Shown here: piece by piece, positions 24,739 to 33,764 of the stretch | How positions within the stretch are numbered: the first letter of the stretch is position 1 | Layout of the letters: the number at the start of each line of letters is the position of its first letter | Source of the DNA: Pseudomonadota bacterium | GTDB lineage: Bacteria; Pseudomonadota; Alphaproteobacteria; Azospirillales; Azospirillaceae | Reading direction: 5' to 3' | Length of the DNA stretch: 64,000 bases | Assembly (NCBI GenBank): GCA_023411035.1 | Contig: JAEYPE010000146.1 | Span: 1-64,000 of the forward strand | Notes under the pieces: generated by a model | Seen by the model: only the letters and a program-made list of their open reading frames with translations | The model's database searches: none | What the model was told of the DNA's origin: nothing | Program-made: the position numbers and the translations under genes

Positions 24739-27700
24739 GTGAAGAAGTTTCTGATCGCTGTTCTGATTCTCGTCGGTCTGCTGGCGGCTGCGGTGCTGAT
24801 CGTGCCCAGCGTGGTCGATTGGAACGCCTACAAGGCCCAGATCGCGGAAAAGGTGTCCGCCGCCACGGGCCGCAAGGTGGAGTTGAAGGGCGACATCAGC
24901 CTGTCGCTGCTGCCGGCCCCGGCGCTGACGGTGCGCGACGCGCGGCTGGCCAACGCGCCTGGCGGGTCGGAGGAGGACATGGCCCGCCTGAAGGAGCTGG
25001 ACGTCCGGGTGGCGCTCGGCCCGCTGCTCGGCGGCCACATCCAGGTGCAGAGCATCAGGCTGATCGACCCCACATTCCTGTTCGAAACGCTGCCCGACGG
25101 ACGCTTCAACTGGGACCTGTCGGGTGCGGGCGCCGACCGTTCGGCGGGCGCCGGGTCGGGCGGGGCTGGCGACGGGTTGGCCTCGGCGGTCAGCTTCGAT
25201 CAGGTGACGGTGCAGAACGGCACCATCCTCTACCGTGACGCCCGCACCGGACAGTCGGAGGTGATCGACCAGCTCGACGCGCGGATCGTCGCCGGCAGCT
25301 TCACCGGGCCGTTCCAGGGGCAGGGCAGCTTCCGGGCGCGCGGCGTGCCGCTGCGCGGGGAGATGTTCGTCAGCCGCCTGATCGACGGCGCCGCCGTCCA
25401 GGTCCGGGCGTCGCTGTCCATGGCCGACACCGACGCCACGCTGCGTTTCGCCGGGATCGTCACCAACCCGCCGGGCAGTGGCGGTTCGCGCGCCCAGGGC
25501 GATCTGCGCGCCGAAGGCAGCGACCTGTCCCGCGCGCTGGCCCTGATCCGCGGCGGTTCGGCAAACGGCGAAGGCAAGGGGGCCGACGCGCTGCTCGCCC
25601 AGCCCTTCGGCATCCGCACGGCGGTCGAGGCGTCTCCGGCGGGGGCCAGCTTCACCAATCTGGAAGGGCAGCTCGGCGACACCCGAGCCACCGGCACGGC
25701 GACCCTGCGCACCGGAACGCCCGCGCGGGCGGAGGTGACGCTGGCGCTCAACCGGCTCGACCTCGATGCCTGGCTGGACCGCGCCGGTTCCGGCAGGGAA
25801 AACAACGCCCAGCCCGCCGCGCCCCGCAACGGAGGCGCGGCCAAGAGCGTCCCGCCCTCCGCCGGTTCTTCGGGCTCGTCGTCCGGCGGGGGCGCGCCCG
25901 CGGGCGGCGGCACCGACCAGCCGGGCGGGTTCGCCCTGCCGGACGCGCTGGACGCCAAGCTCGACCTCGCGGTGGATGGCATCACCTACAACGGCGGCGT
26001 GGTCCGCCAGGGACGGGTGGAGGCCAGCCTGACCGGCGGCAAGCTGAACATCGACCGCTTCAGCGCGCTGCTCCCCGGCGGCTCCGACATCGTGGCGGCG
26101 GGGGAGCTGGTGGCGGCCAACGGCCAGCCGAACCTGAATCTGCGGATGGAGGCGAACGCCGACAACCTGCGCGCCCTGCTGGAATGGCTGAAGGTGGACG
26201 TGCGCGCGGTTCCGGCGGACCGGCTGCGCCGGGCGTCGGTCGCCGCGCAGGTGCAGGGGCGGCCCGGACGGCTGGACGTCAATGGGCTGGACCTGCGGGT
26301 GGACGCCAGCCGTCTGACCGGCGCCGTCGCTTATGTGGACCGCGGACGGCCCGCCTTCGGGGCGCGGCTCGACCTAGACCGGCTGAATCTCGACGCCTAT
26401 CTGCCCCAACCGGGCGGCAACGCTCCCGCCAACGGCAACGCTCCCGCCAACGGCAACGCCTCGGCGCCCGCGCGCAACGGGCGTTCGCCGATGACGCCGG
26501 CCCGGCTGCTGGCCAGCGTGGACGCGAATCTGGAACTGTCGGTCGGGCAACTGACCGTGCGCAACACGCCGGTCCAGGGGCTGCGGCTGGACGCCACCGC
26601 CGCGGGCGGCGCCCTGTCGATCAAGGAAGCGAAGGTGGATGACGCCGCAGGGGTGAAGCTCCGGCTGGACGGTCAGATCGCCGGGCTGGAGCCGCTGCGC
26701 GGCGCGCATCTGACGCTGAACGCCGAGGCCGCCAGCCTGGAAGGGCTGTCGCGCGCCGTTCCCTGGCCGGAGGGCGCCCCCGCGCCGGCGCGGCTGGGTG
26801 CCGTGAAGGCGCAGGCCCGCCTGTCCGGCGATGCCGAGCGTCTGGCCGTCGAATTCGCGCTTGACGCCGCGGAAGGCTCGCTGGAGGCGGGCGGAACGCT
26901 GCTGAACGTCGAGAAAACCCCCTCCGTCGACCTGAAGCTGCGCGTTAGGCATCCGGAAGTGGCCCGGCTGGCCGCTCTCGTCGCCGACAACGCGGCCGCC
27001 GGTTCCTACGGGGCGATGGATCTTTACGCGGAGCTGGTGGGAACGCGGAAAGCCTTCACGCTGGGCAACATCCAGGGCGTGCTTGCCAATGTTCCGGTCA
27101 AGGGCAAGGCCAGCGCCGACCTGAACGGCAGCAAGCCGCGGGTGGAGGCCGAGTTGCAGACCGGCGACCTGGAGCTGGACCGTCTGGCGGCGCTCCCCGC
27201 GGCGGCCTCCCGTCCCGCGGGCGGTGCGGCAGCGTCCTCCGCTCCGGCGGACGCGCCCGCTGCCGCCGGCACGGCGGATTTCGGCTGGCTGCGCCGCTTC
27301 GACGGGCGTCTGGCGCTGACCTCCTCCGCGCTCGTCAAGGGCGGCACGCGGATCGAGAATCCGGCCCTGCGCGCCATCGTGGCGAACGGGGTGCTGACGG
27401 TGGAGCGGTTCGACGGCGGCCTGATGGGCGGGCACCTCGGCGCCACCGGGCGGCTGGCCGCGCCGGACAACCAGACGCCGACCGCGGAGGCCACCGTCAC
27501 CCTGTCCAAGGCCAAGCTGGCCGAGGCCGTGGGCGGCGGCTTGGGTGGGGGTGCGGTGGAAATCGCCGGCGGCGTGCTGGACGCCGAAGCCAACCTGACC
27601 ACCAGCGGGGCCGGCGGCGACGCCATGCTGAAGGCGTTGTCCGGCCAGGGCCGGATCAGCGCCCGCGACGGGCTGCTCCGCGGTTTCGACCTGGGTGCCC

Positions 27701-28158
27701 TGCGCGACCGGCTGACCAGGCTGGACCGCCCGCAGGAGCTTCTGGGCGCGGTGATGGGCGGCCTTCAGGGCGGGGAAACCCGTTTCGCCCGGCTGGACGG
27801 CAGCTTCACCATCGACCACGGCGTGGTGCGGACGCAGGACATGCGCCTGACCTCCGACCTGGGCGAGGCGGCGGCGGTGGGGCAGGTCGATCTGCCGGCC
27901 CGGACCATCGACATGCGCGTCCGCCTGACGGTGCGGTCCGACCAATCGCTGCCGCCGCTGACCATGCGGATGACCGGCGCGCTGGACAAGCCCACCCGCT
28001 CCTTCGAGATGCAGGAGGTACAGGAGTATTTCGCCCGCCGTGCCGCCGAGGGGCTGTTGAACAAGGTGGTGCCGAAGGATCTGCCGATTCCCGGCGGCGG
28101 CGGGAACGCGAAACCCGATGCGCTTCTGAAGGGGCTGTTCGACGGGCTGCGGCGTTGA
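24739..28158 (+). CDS. AsmA family protein
   Basis: A large protein of 1139 residues from the GTG at 24739. It has one N-terminal membrane anchor (KKFLIAVLILVGLLAAAVLI) and then a periplasmic body. The segment SVVDWNAYKAQIAEKVSAAT followed by GRKVELKGDISLSLLPAPAL is the classic AsmA N-terminus. The last third (about 950-1110) matches the AsmA-like C-terminal domain, with GRISARDGLLRGFDLGAL. AsmA-like proteins are now viewed as bridge-like carriers involved in phospholipid transport to the outer membrane. Two disordered Pro/Gly/Ser/Ala linkers interrupt the body, near residues 345-395 and 555-580. The GTG is preferred over an earlier GTG at 24718 because the membrane anchor follows it directly. 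Confidence 0.9.
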   Translation: MKKFLIAVLILVGLLAAAVLIVPSVVDWNAYKAQIAEKVSAATGRKVELKGDISLSLLPAPALTVRDARLANAPGGSEEDMARLKELDVRVALGPLLGGHIQVQSIRLIDPTFLFETLPDGRFNWDLSGAGADRSAGAGSGGAGDGLASAVSFDQVTVQNGTILYRDARTGQSEVIDQLDARIVAGSFTGPFQGQGSFRARGVPLRGEMFVSRLIDGAAVQVRASLSMADTDATLRFAGIVTNPPGSGGSRAQGDLRAEGSDLSRALALIRGGSANGEGKGADALLAQPFGIRTAVEASPAGASFTNLEGQLGDTRATGTATLRTGTPARAEVTLALNRLDLDAWLDRAGSGRENNAQPAAPRNGGAAKSVPPSAGSSGSSSGGGAPAGGGTDQPGGFALPDALDAKLDLAVDGITYNGGVVRQGRVEASLTGGKLNIDRFSALLPGGSDIVAAGELVAANGQPNLNLRMEANADNLRALLEWLKVDVRAVPADRLRRASVAAQVQGRPGRLDVNGLDLRVDASRLTGAVAYVDRGRPAFGARLDLDRLNLDAYLPQPGGNAPANGNAPANGNASAPARNGRSPMTPARLLASVDANLELSVGQLTVRNTPVQGLRLDATAAGGALSIKEAKVDDAAGVKLRLDGQIAGLEPLRGAHLTLNAEAASLEGLSRAVPWPEGAPAPARLGAVKAQARLSGDAERLAVEFALDAAEGSLEAGGTLLNVEKTPSVDLKLRVRHPEVARLAALVADNAAAGSYGAMDLYAELVGTRKAFTLGNIQGVLANVPVKGKASADLNGSKPRVEAELQTGDLELDRLAALPAAASRPAGGAAASSAPADAPAAAGTADFGWLRRFDGRLALTSSALVKGGTRIENPALRAIVANGVLTVERFDGGLMGGHLGATGRLAAPDNQTPTAEATVTLSKAKLAEAVGGGLGGGAVEIAGGVLDAEANLTTSGAGGDAMLKALSGQGRISARDGLLRGFDLGALRDRLTRLDRPQELLGAVMGGLQGGETRFARLDGSFTIDHGVVRTQDMRLTSDLGEAAAVGQVDLPARTIDMRVRLTVRSDQSLPPLTMRMTGALDKPTRSFEMQEVQEYFARRAAEGLLNKVVPKDLPIPGGGGNAKPDALLKGLFDGLRR
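26416..26460 (+). repeat. 18-base in-frame tandem repeat in the AsmA linker
   Basis: The unit GGCAACGCTCCCGCCAAC occurs at 26416-26433 and 26434-26451, with a partial third copy. It encodes GNAPAN repeats in a disordered linker. An 18-base period preserves the frame, so repeat number can change the linker length without breaking the protein. Confidence 0.85.
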
Positions 28159-28252
28159 GAGGGGCGAACCCGTGACGCATCGCATCCAAGCCCGTTGAAG
28201 TTCTGTGGGGCGGGTCCCATAATGCGACAGGCAAGAAGCGGATTTTGAGTCG

Positions 28253-28606
28253 ATGCAGGTGGACAATAAGATTTTGGACGATCTGGCCCGCGTCGCGGGT
28301 GGCGCGCTCGGCGCGCTGTCGTCCCTGCGTGAGGAAGCTGAGGCGCAGATGCGCCAGCAGTTCGAGCGCGTTCTGTCGCGGATGGACGTGGTGAGCCGCG
28401 AGGAGTATGAGGCCGTCCGCGCCATGGCCGCCAAGGCCCGCGAGGAGCAGGAGGCCATGGCCGAACGGCTCGCCGCGCTGGAGGCCACGGTGGCGGCCTT
28501 GATGGCCGACCGCGGCCCGAAGCAGGATGCGGGCACGCCGGGCCCCACCGGCGTCGCCGACATAGGACTGGAAGGCACCGGACCGGAAAGCACCGGACCG
28601 CTCTGA
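28253..28606 (+). CDS. ubiK: UbiK-type accessory factor (BMFP domain)
   Basis: The 117-residue protein starts MQVDNKILDDLARVAGGALG and has a central coiled coil MRQQFERVLSRMDVVSREEY followed by EQEAMAERLAALEATVAALM. This matches the BMFP/DUF526 family, which includes UbiK, an accessory factor for aerobic ubiquinone biosynthesis that binds lipids and the UbiJ protein. The last 30 residues are a low-complexity tail (GTGPESTGPL). The role in ubiquinone synthesis is inferred from the family. It lies 94 bases after the AsmA gene. Confidence 0.85.
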   Translation: MQVDNKILDDLARVAGGALGALSSLREEAEAQMRQQFERVLSRMDVVSREEYEAVRAMAAKAREEQEAMAERLAALEATVAALMADRGPKQDAGTPGPTGVADIGLEGTGPESTGPL

Positions 28607-28807
28607 CGGGCGGCCGCCGCCTTCACCAACCCTTCACGGATGCATCACCGAAAACCAGTTGCGCCGGCCACCCCCTTTTGGCACGGTGCTTTGGGTGGTA
28701 TCCATCCGGCTGTAAGCCACAACATCTCGGGGTTCCCACGCCGTCCGTGGCGGCGGGACGACCCCGGGGCGGTTCCGTCCACCGCGCCTTCACAGGAGGA
28801 CGCCGAC

Positions 28808-29311
28808 ATGTCGGCTGTTGCCGTCGACACCCAATCTTCCGCGCACAACCCCCTGGACATCGTCGAGGAGATCGTCACCGCCAACGAATGGCCCTTCGAG
28901 CGGGCCGGCGAGGATGAACTGATCGTCGAGATCGGTGGGCGCTGGTGCGACTACCGGCTTTATTTCGTCTGGCAGTCCGACGTCAGCGCGATGCAGTTCT
29001 CCTGTCAGTTCGACATGAAGATTCCGGCGGCCCGCCGGTCTTCCGTCAACGATCTGCTGGCGGAGGTGAACGCGCGCATGTGGCTGGGCCATTTCGACGT
29101 CTGCGCGGAGGAACACACCCCGATGTTCCGCCAGACCATGCTGCTGCGCGGTTCGCGCGGCGCGACGGTGGAGCAGTTGGAAGACCTCGTGGAGATCGCC
29201 CTGTCGGAGTGCGAGCGCTTCTATCCCGCCTTCCAATTCGTGATCTGGGGCGGCAAGTCGGCGTCGGAGGCGGTCTCCGCCGCCATCCTGGACACCGTCG
29301 GGGAGGCGTGA
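28808..29311 (+). CDS. YbjN domain-containing protein
   Basis: This 167-residue protein contains the YbjN fold: LDIVEEIVTANEWPFERAGE, then IVEIGGRWCDYRLYFVWQSD and LAEVNARMWLGHFDVCAEEH. YbjN-type proteins have a type III secretion chaperone-like fold and are linked to stress or motility regulation in other bacteria; the role here is unknown. The ATG at 28808 follows CACAGGAGGACGCCGAC, which decides the start over an open frame reaching to 28640. The proC gene begins five bases after its stop, so the two are probably one operon. Confidence 0.85.
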   Translation: MSAVAVDTQSSAHNPLDIVEEIVTANEWPFERAGEDELIVEIGGRWCDYRLYFVWQSDVSAMQFSCQFDMKIPAARRSSVNDLLAEVNARMWLGHFDVCAEEHTPMFRQTMLLRGSRGATVEQLEDLVEIALSECERFYPAFQFVIWGGKSASEAVSAAILDTVGEA

Positions 29312-29316
29312 CCGCC

Positions 29317-30132
29317 ATGGCGCAGGGTTGCTCACTGCTTCTGGCCGGTTGCGGCAAGATGGGCGGCGCGATGCTCGACGGCTGGCTGAAGGCCGGCATC
29401 GCGTCCAGCGTCGCCGTGGTCGAGCCGTCGGGCCTGCCGGAGTCCCTGCGGGGCAACCCCGCCGTCTTCCTGGCGGACTCGCCGGACGCTCTGCCCGCCG
29501 CCTTCGTGCCGGACGTGGTGGTTCTGGCGGTGAAGCCGCAAGTGATGGATTCGGTCCTTCCGGCCTACCGGGCGCTGGTCCGCCCCGGCACGGTGTTCCT
29601 GTCCGTCGCCGCCGGCAAGACCATCGCGTCCTTCGAAGGCGCGCTGGGGGAGGGGGCGGCCATCGTCCGCTCCATGCCCAACACGCCCGCCGCCATCGGG
29701 CGCGGGATGACCGTCGCCGTCGGCAACCCGGTGGTGACGGAGGCGCAGAAGACCCTGTGCGATGCGCTGCTGCGCGCGGTGGGCGACGTCGCCTGGGTCG
29801 AGGACGAGTCGCTGCTGGACCCGGTGACCGCCGTTTCGGGCAGCGGTCCCGCCTACGTCTTCCTGATGGTGGAGGCCATGGCGAAGGCCGGGGAGGCCGC
29901 CGGACTGCCCGCCGAGCTTGCCATGCGTCTGGCGCGGGCCACGGTTGCAGGGGCGGGCGAGTTGCTCCACCAGTCCCCGACCGCCGCCGCCGACCTGCGC
30001 AAGGCGGTGACCAGCCCCAACGGCACCACCCAGGCGGCGCTGGATGTGCTGATGGCCGAGGACGGGATGCAGCCGCTGTTCGACCATGCCGTCGCCGCCG
30101 CGGCGCGCCGCTCCCGCGAGTTGGCGAAGTGA
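29317..30132 (+). CDS. proC: Pyrroline-5-carboxylate reductase
   Basis: ProC reduces pyrroline-5-carboxylate to proline with NAD(P)H, the last step of proline synthesis. The 271-residue protein begins MAQGCSLLLAGCGKMGGAML (nucleotide-binding loop). It has VLAVKPQVMDSVLP, SMPNTPAAIGRGMT, the signature VTAVSGSGPAYVFLMVEAM and the C-terminal VTSPNGTTQAALDVL. Length fits the family. It begins five bases after the YbjN stop and is followed five bases later by a YbaK-type gene, so ybjN-proC-ybaK look like a three-gene operon. Confidence 0.95.
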   Translation: MAQGCSLLLAGCGKMGGAMLDGWLKAGIASSVAVVEPSGLPESLRGNPAVFLADSPDALPAAFVPDVVVLAVKPQVMDSVLPAYRALVRPGTVFLSVAAGKTIASFEGALGEGAAIVRSMPNTPAAIGRGMTVAVGNPVVTEAQKTLCDALLRAVGDVAWVEDESLLDPVTAVSGSGPAYVFLMVEAMAKAGEAAGLPAELAMRLARATVAGAGELLHQSPTAAADLRKAVTSPNGTTQAALDVLMAEDGMQPLFDHAVAAAARRSRELAK

Positions 30133-30137
30133 CCGCC

Positions 30138-30620
30138 ATGGATGCTCTCAGCCCTTCCGCACGCCGCGTTCAGGACCTGCTGGACCGCTTCGGCCTCGGC
30201 CACGAGGTGGTGGAGCATGAGGGCAGCACCCGCACGTCGGACGACGCGGCCAACGCCATCGGCTGCACCGTGGCGCAGATCGCCAAGTCCTTGATTTTCC
30301 GCACGAAGGACAGCGGGCGCCCGGTGCTGGTGGTGGCCAGCGGGGTCAACCGGGTGGACGAGAAGGCGGTGGGCCGCCTGATCGGCGAGAAGATCGAGCG
30401 GGCCGATCCGGACTTCGTGCGGGAGAACACCGGCTTCGCCATCGGCGGGGTTCCGCCCATCGGCCACGCCGTGCCGCCGCTGGTCCTGATCGACGCCGAC
30501 CTGCTGGCGCTGGACACCGTTTGGGCCGCCGCCGGCACCCCCAACGCGGTCTTCCGCCTGACCCCCGCCCAACTCGTCAGCATGACCGGCGGGCGGGTCG
30601 AAGCGGTCCGCAAGGGCTGA
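30138..30620 (+). CDS. YbaK/EbsC family protein (aminoacyl-tRNA deacylase-like)
   Basis: The 160-residue protein carries CTVAQIAKSLIFRTKDSGRP, with the conserved lysine, and GFAIGGVPPIGHAVPPLVLI, both typical of the YbaK/ProX editing-domain family. Members hydrolyse mischarged tRNAs (Cys-tRNA-Pro or Ala-tRNA-Pro); which specificity applies here is not clear. Its position right after proC is suggestive, because proline tRNA is the target in several members. The ATG at 30138 is five bases past the proC stop. Confidence 0.85.
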   Translation: MDALSPSARRVQDLLDRFGLGHEVVEHEGSTRTSDDAANAIGCTVAQIAKSLIFRTKDSGRPVLVVASGVNRVDEKAVGRLIGEKIERADPDFVRENTGFAIGGVPPIGHAVPPLVLIDADLLALDTVWAAAGTPNAVFRLTPAQLVSMTGGRVEAVRKG

Positions 30621-30770
30621 GTGCCGCACCGCTGAATCGGGTCAACCGGGCAGGATGCCGCAGCGGGGCATGACCGCGCATCGGCGGGGCAGCCCCCTTC
30701 CAACCCTCTGGATTCTCTGGCAAGACTCTCCCTAACGAGTTCTTGATCAGAGACGCATAGGGAGGCCCCC

Positions 30771-32426
30771 GTGACCGACGCCCGGCATAACCCGTACGAG
30801 ACCGACCTCGACCAGAACGCCGCCAACACGGTGCCTCTGTCGCCGCTCTCCTTCCTGCGCCGCACCGCCGCCGTCTATCCGCAACGCCTCGCCGTGATCC
30901 ACGGCCCGGTCCGCCGCACCTGGGCGGAAACCTACGAGCGTTGCGTGCGCCTCGCCTCGGCCCTGTCGAAGCGCGGCATCGGGCTGGGCGACACGGTCGC
31001 GGTGATGGCCCCCAACACGCCGGAATCCTTCGAGGCCCATTTCGGCGTGCCGATGACCGGCGCCGTCCTGAACGCCCTGAACATCCGCCTGGACGCGGAG
31101 GCGCTGGCCTTCATCCTGGAGCATGGCGAGGCGAAGGTGCTGCTGACCGACCGGGAGTTCTCCGGCGTCATCTCCAAGGCCGTCCACATGCTGGAGCCGA
31201 AGCGCCGCCCCATCGTCATCGACATCGACGACCCGCAGGCCAAGGGCGGCGAGCTGATCGGGGAGCAGACCTACGAACAGTTCCTGGAGACCGGTGACCC
31301 GGCCTACGACTGGCCGATGCCCGCCGACGAGTGGCAGGCCATCGCGCTGAACTACACCAGCGGCACCACCGGCAACCCGAAGGGCGTCGTCTACCACCAC
31401 CGCGGCGCCTATCTGAACGCTATGGGCAACGTGCTGACCTGGGCGATGCCGCACCATCCCGTCTATCTGTGGACTCTGCCGATGTTCCACTGTAACGGCT
31501 GGTGCTTCCCCTGGACGGTCACCGCTCTGGCCGGCACCAACGTGTGCGTCCGTACCATCACCGCCAAGGGCATCTACGACGCGCTGGCCGACCTGGGCGT
31601 CACCCACATGTGCGGCGCGCCCATCATCATGGGCCTGATCGTCAACGCGCCGGAGGACCAGAAGCGGGAGATCCCGACCGGCGTGAAGATGATGACCGCC
31701 GGCGCGGCCCCGCCCGCCGCGGTGATCGAGAAGATCGAGCGCCTGGGCTTCGACGTCACCCATGTCTATGGCCTGACGGAGGTTTACGGCCCGGTCACCA
31801 TCTGCGCCTGGCACGAGCATTGGAACGATCTGCCGCTGGAGGAGCGTGCGGCGCTGAAGGCGCGGCAGGGCGTGAATTATGCCACGCTGGAAGGGCTGAT
31901 GGTCGCCGATCCCAACACGCTCCAGCCGACCCGCAAGGACGGCGTGACGATGGGCGAGATCTTCATGCGCGGCAACACCGTCATGAAGGGCTATCTGAAG
32001 AACCCGCGGGCCACGCAGGAAGCCTTCTCCGGCGGCTGGTTCCACACCGGGGACCTCGGCGTCTGGCATCCGGACGGCTACATCGAGCTGAAGGACCGGT
32101 CCAAGGACATCATCATCTCCGGCGGCGAGAACATCTCGACCATCGAGGTCGAGTCGGTCCTCTACAAGCATCCGGACATCGTGGAGGCCGCCGTGGTCGC
32201 CCGCCCGGACGAGAAGTGGGGCGAGACGCCCTGCGCCTTCGTCACGCTGAAGGAGGGCCGGCAACTGACGGAGGCGGAGGTGATCGCCTATTGCCGCGAG
32301 CATCTGGCCCACTTCAAGTGCCCGCGCACCGTCGTCTTCACCGCCCTGCCGAAGACCTCGACCGGCAAGATCCAGAAGTACGTGCTGCGCGATCAGGCCC
32401 GTGGGCTGAACGGGACGAAGGCGTGA
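30771..32426 (+). CDS. Acyl-CoA synthetase (AMP-forming, medium-chain/DmdB-like)
   Basis: The enzyme activates a carboxylic acid to its CoA thioester via an acyl-AMP. The 551-residue protein has the P-loop YTSGTTGNPKGVVYHHRGAY (about residue 193), GLTEVYGP, GGWFHTGDLGVWHPDGYIEL (about 421) and the C-terminal catalytic lysine segment PKTSTGKIQKYVLR. The sequence MAPNTPESFEAHFGVPMTGA, then VLNALNIRLDAEAL, resembles the broad medium-chain and methylmercaptopropionate ligase group (AlkK/DmdB). The exact substrate is unknown. The start is GTG at 30771 after AGGGAGGCCCCC. The next gene overlaps its stop codon. Confidence 0.9.
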   Translation: MTDARHNPYETDLDQNAANTVPLSPLSFLRRTAAVYPQRLAVIHGPVRRTWAETYERCVRLASALSKRGIGLGDTVAVMAPNTPESFEAHFGVPMTGAVLNALNIRLDAEALAFILEHGEAKVLLTDREFSGVISKAVHMLEPKRRPIVIDIDDPQAKGGELIGEQTYEQFLETGDPAYDWPMPADEWQAIALNYTSGTTGNPKGVVYHHRGAYLNAMGNVLTWAMPHHPVYLWTLPMFHCNGWCFPWTVTALAGTNVCVRTITAKGIYDALADLGVTHMCGAPIIMGLIVNAPEDQKREIPTGVKMMTAGAAPPAAVIEKIERLGFDVTHVYGLTEVYGPVTICAWHEHWNDLPLEERAALKARQGVNYATLEGLMVADPNTLQPTRKDGVTMGEIFMRGNTVMKGYLKNPRATQEAFSGGWFHTGDLGVWHPDGYIELKDRSKDIIISGGENISTIEVESVLYKHPDIVEAAVVARPDEKWGETPCAFVTLKEGRQLTEAEVIAYCREHLAHFKCPRTVVFTALPKTSTGKIQKYVLRDQARGLNGTKA

Positions 32427-33643
32427 CCGCTGGGGCCGGGGGCTTCGGCCCCCTTCTTCCGGAGGAACGGGCGGTCGCCGCGGCCCTGGTCCGCCAGGGC
32501 TTCGGCATCCCGCGCGACTATTTCGACCGGTCCGTGGAGCTGTTCGGGCCGGACGTGATGCGCGGCCTGCGCGCCGGACCGGAAACGGGCCGCGCCAGTG
32601 AGGTCGTCGCCTGCGCCGCCGTCTGGCCCATGGATCAATGGTTCGGCGGGCAGCCGGTGCCGGCCCGCGGCGTGGCGGCGGTCGCCGTCGATCCGGCGGA
32701 GCGCGGGCGTGGCTACGGCACAGCCCTGATGCGCGGCGTGCTGGAAGAGGCGCTGGCCGGGGGCGCGGCGCTGGCCGTGCTCTACCCCGCGACCCTGCCG
32801 CTCTACGCCCGCCTCGGATTCGGGCGGGGCGGGGTGTCCTTCGACTGGAGCGCGCCGCCGGCCTCCCTCTCCGCGGGGCCGCCGCCGGGGGATGGATGGG
32901 TCCGCCCCACCGACGCCACGGATGCCAGCCATCTTGCGGCACTTCGCCGCAGTTTGCTCCTCTCCGCCAACGGTCTGGTGGAGCGCAACGAAGGGTTGTG
33001 GAGTTTCGCGCTCTGTCCGGACGGCGTTCCGTCCGATGTCTATACCTTGAATGGTCCAGCGGGGGCGGAGGGCTACATCGCGGTTGCGCCGCCGGCCAAA
33101 CGCGCGCTGGCCGTGGCCGACCTCTGCCTGCTCAGCCCGCGGGCGGTGCGGCTGGCGCAGGGTTTCCTGGCCGGCTACAGGGCGCAGGTGGATCGCGTGT
33201 CCTGGCGCGGCGGGCCGGACGATCCTCTGGCGCTGCTGGCCCCGGACAGCGGCCCGCGGGTGGACGCGCGGGACGAGTGGATGCTGCGCATCCTGAACGT
33301 TCCGATGGCTCTGGAATCCCGTGGTTATCCACCGGGAATTGCGGGAGAACTGACGCTGGACGTCGCGGATTCGTCGATTCCCGGCAATTCCGGCCGTTTC
33401 CGGTTGCGCCTGTCCGGCGGCAAGGCCGTCGTGGACCGCGTGCCGAGGGGGGCGGACGGTGGCGGTAAAGCGGCTGGAGCGGTGCTTTCGCTGTCCGTTG
33501 CGGCCCTGGCAACCCTTTACAGTGGGGGAAGGGGTCCTGATATTCTTCGTCGGGTTGGGCTTCTGCGCGGCGGAGACGACGCTATGGCGTTGGCGGCGTT
33601 GATTTTCTCGGGTCCGGCACCGTGGATGCCGGATCGATTCTGA
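32423..33643 (+). CDS. Eis-like GNAT acetyltransferase with sterol-carrier-like C-terminal domain
   Basis: This 406-residue protein matches the architecture of Eis-type acetyltransferases: an N-terminal GNAT fold (about 1-150) with VAAVAVDPAERGRGYGTALM, a second GNAT-like domain (about 155-290), and a C-terminal domain resembling a sterol carrier fold (about 300-400). It ends in a carboxyl-terminal residue (PDRF), which in the Eis family serves as the catalytic carboxylate. Eis proteins acetylate amines of varied substrates; here the target is unknown. The start is GTG at 32423, sharing GTGA with the stop of the acyl-CoA synthetase gene, so the two are translationally coupled. Confidence 0.75.
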   Translation: MTAGAGGFGPLLPEERAVAAALVRQGFGIPRDYFDRSVELFGPDVMRGLRAGPETGRASEVVACAAVWPMDQWFGGQPVPARGVAAVAVDPAERGRGYGTALMRGVLEEALAGGAALAVLYPATLPLYARLGFGRGGVSFDWSAPPASLSAGPPPGDGWVRPTDATDASHLAALRRSLLLSANGLVERNEGLWSFALCPDGVPSDVYTLNGPAGAEGYIAVAPPAKRALAVADLCLLSPRAVRLAQGFLAGYRAQVDRVSWRGGPDDPLALLAPDSGPRVDARDEWMLRILNVPMALESRGYPPGIAGELTLDVADSSIPGNSGRFRLRLSGGKAVVDRVPRGADGGGKAAGAVLSLSVAALATLYSGGRGPDILRRVGLLRGGDDAMALAALIFSGPAPWMPDRF

Positions 33644-33764
33644 ATCGGTGTTACCATTCGTACTCGTCAAACCAGAAATTAACCCTTTATGCTGTATCCC
33701 TTAGAGACAAAGGCATGACGACGGCCAGCGCGTAAGGCCGTACGACGCGGGGGAGCCCGATTTC

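Noticed and set aside
26374..28629. Minus-strand open frame of about 750 codons
   Set aside because: It is antisense to the AsmA and UbiK genes and shows no domain.
33660..33700. CtrA box before the chemoreceptor gene
   Set aside because: Only one TTAA half-site (TTAACC) is present; the second half is absent at the required spacing.
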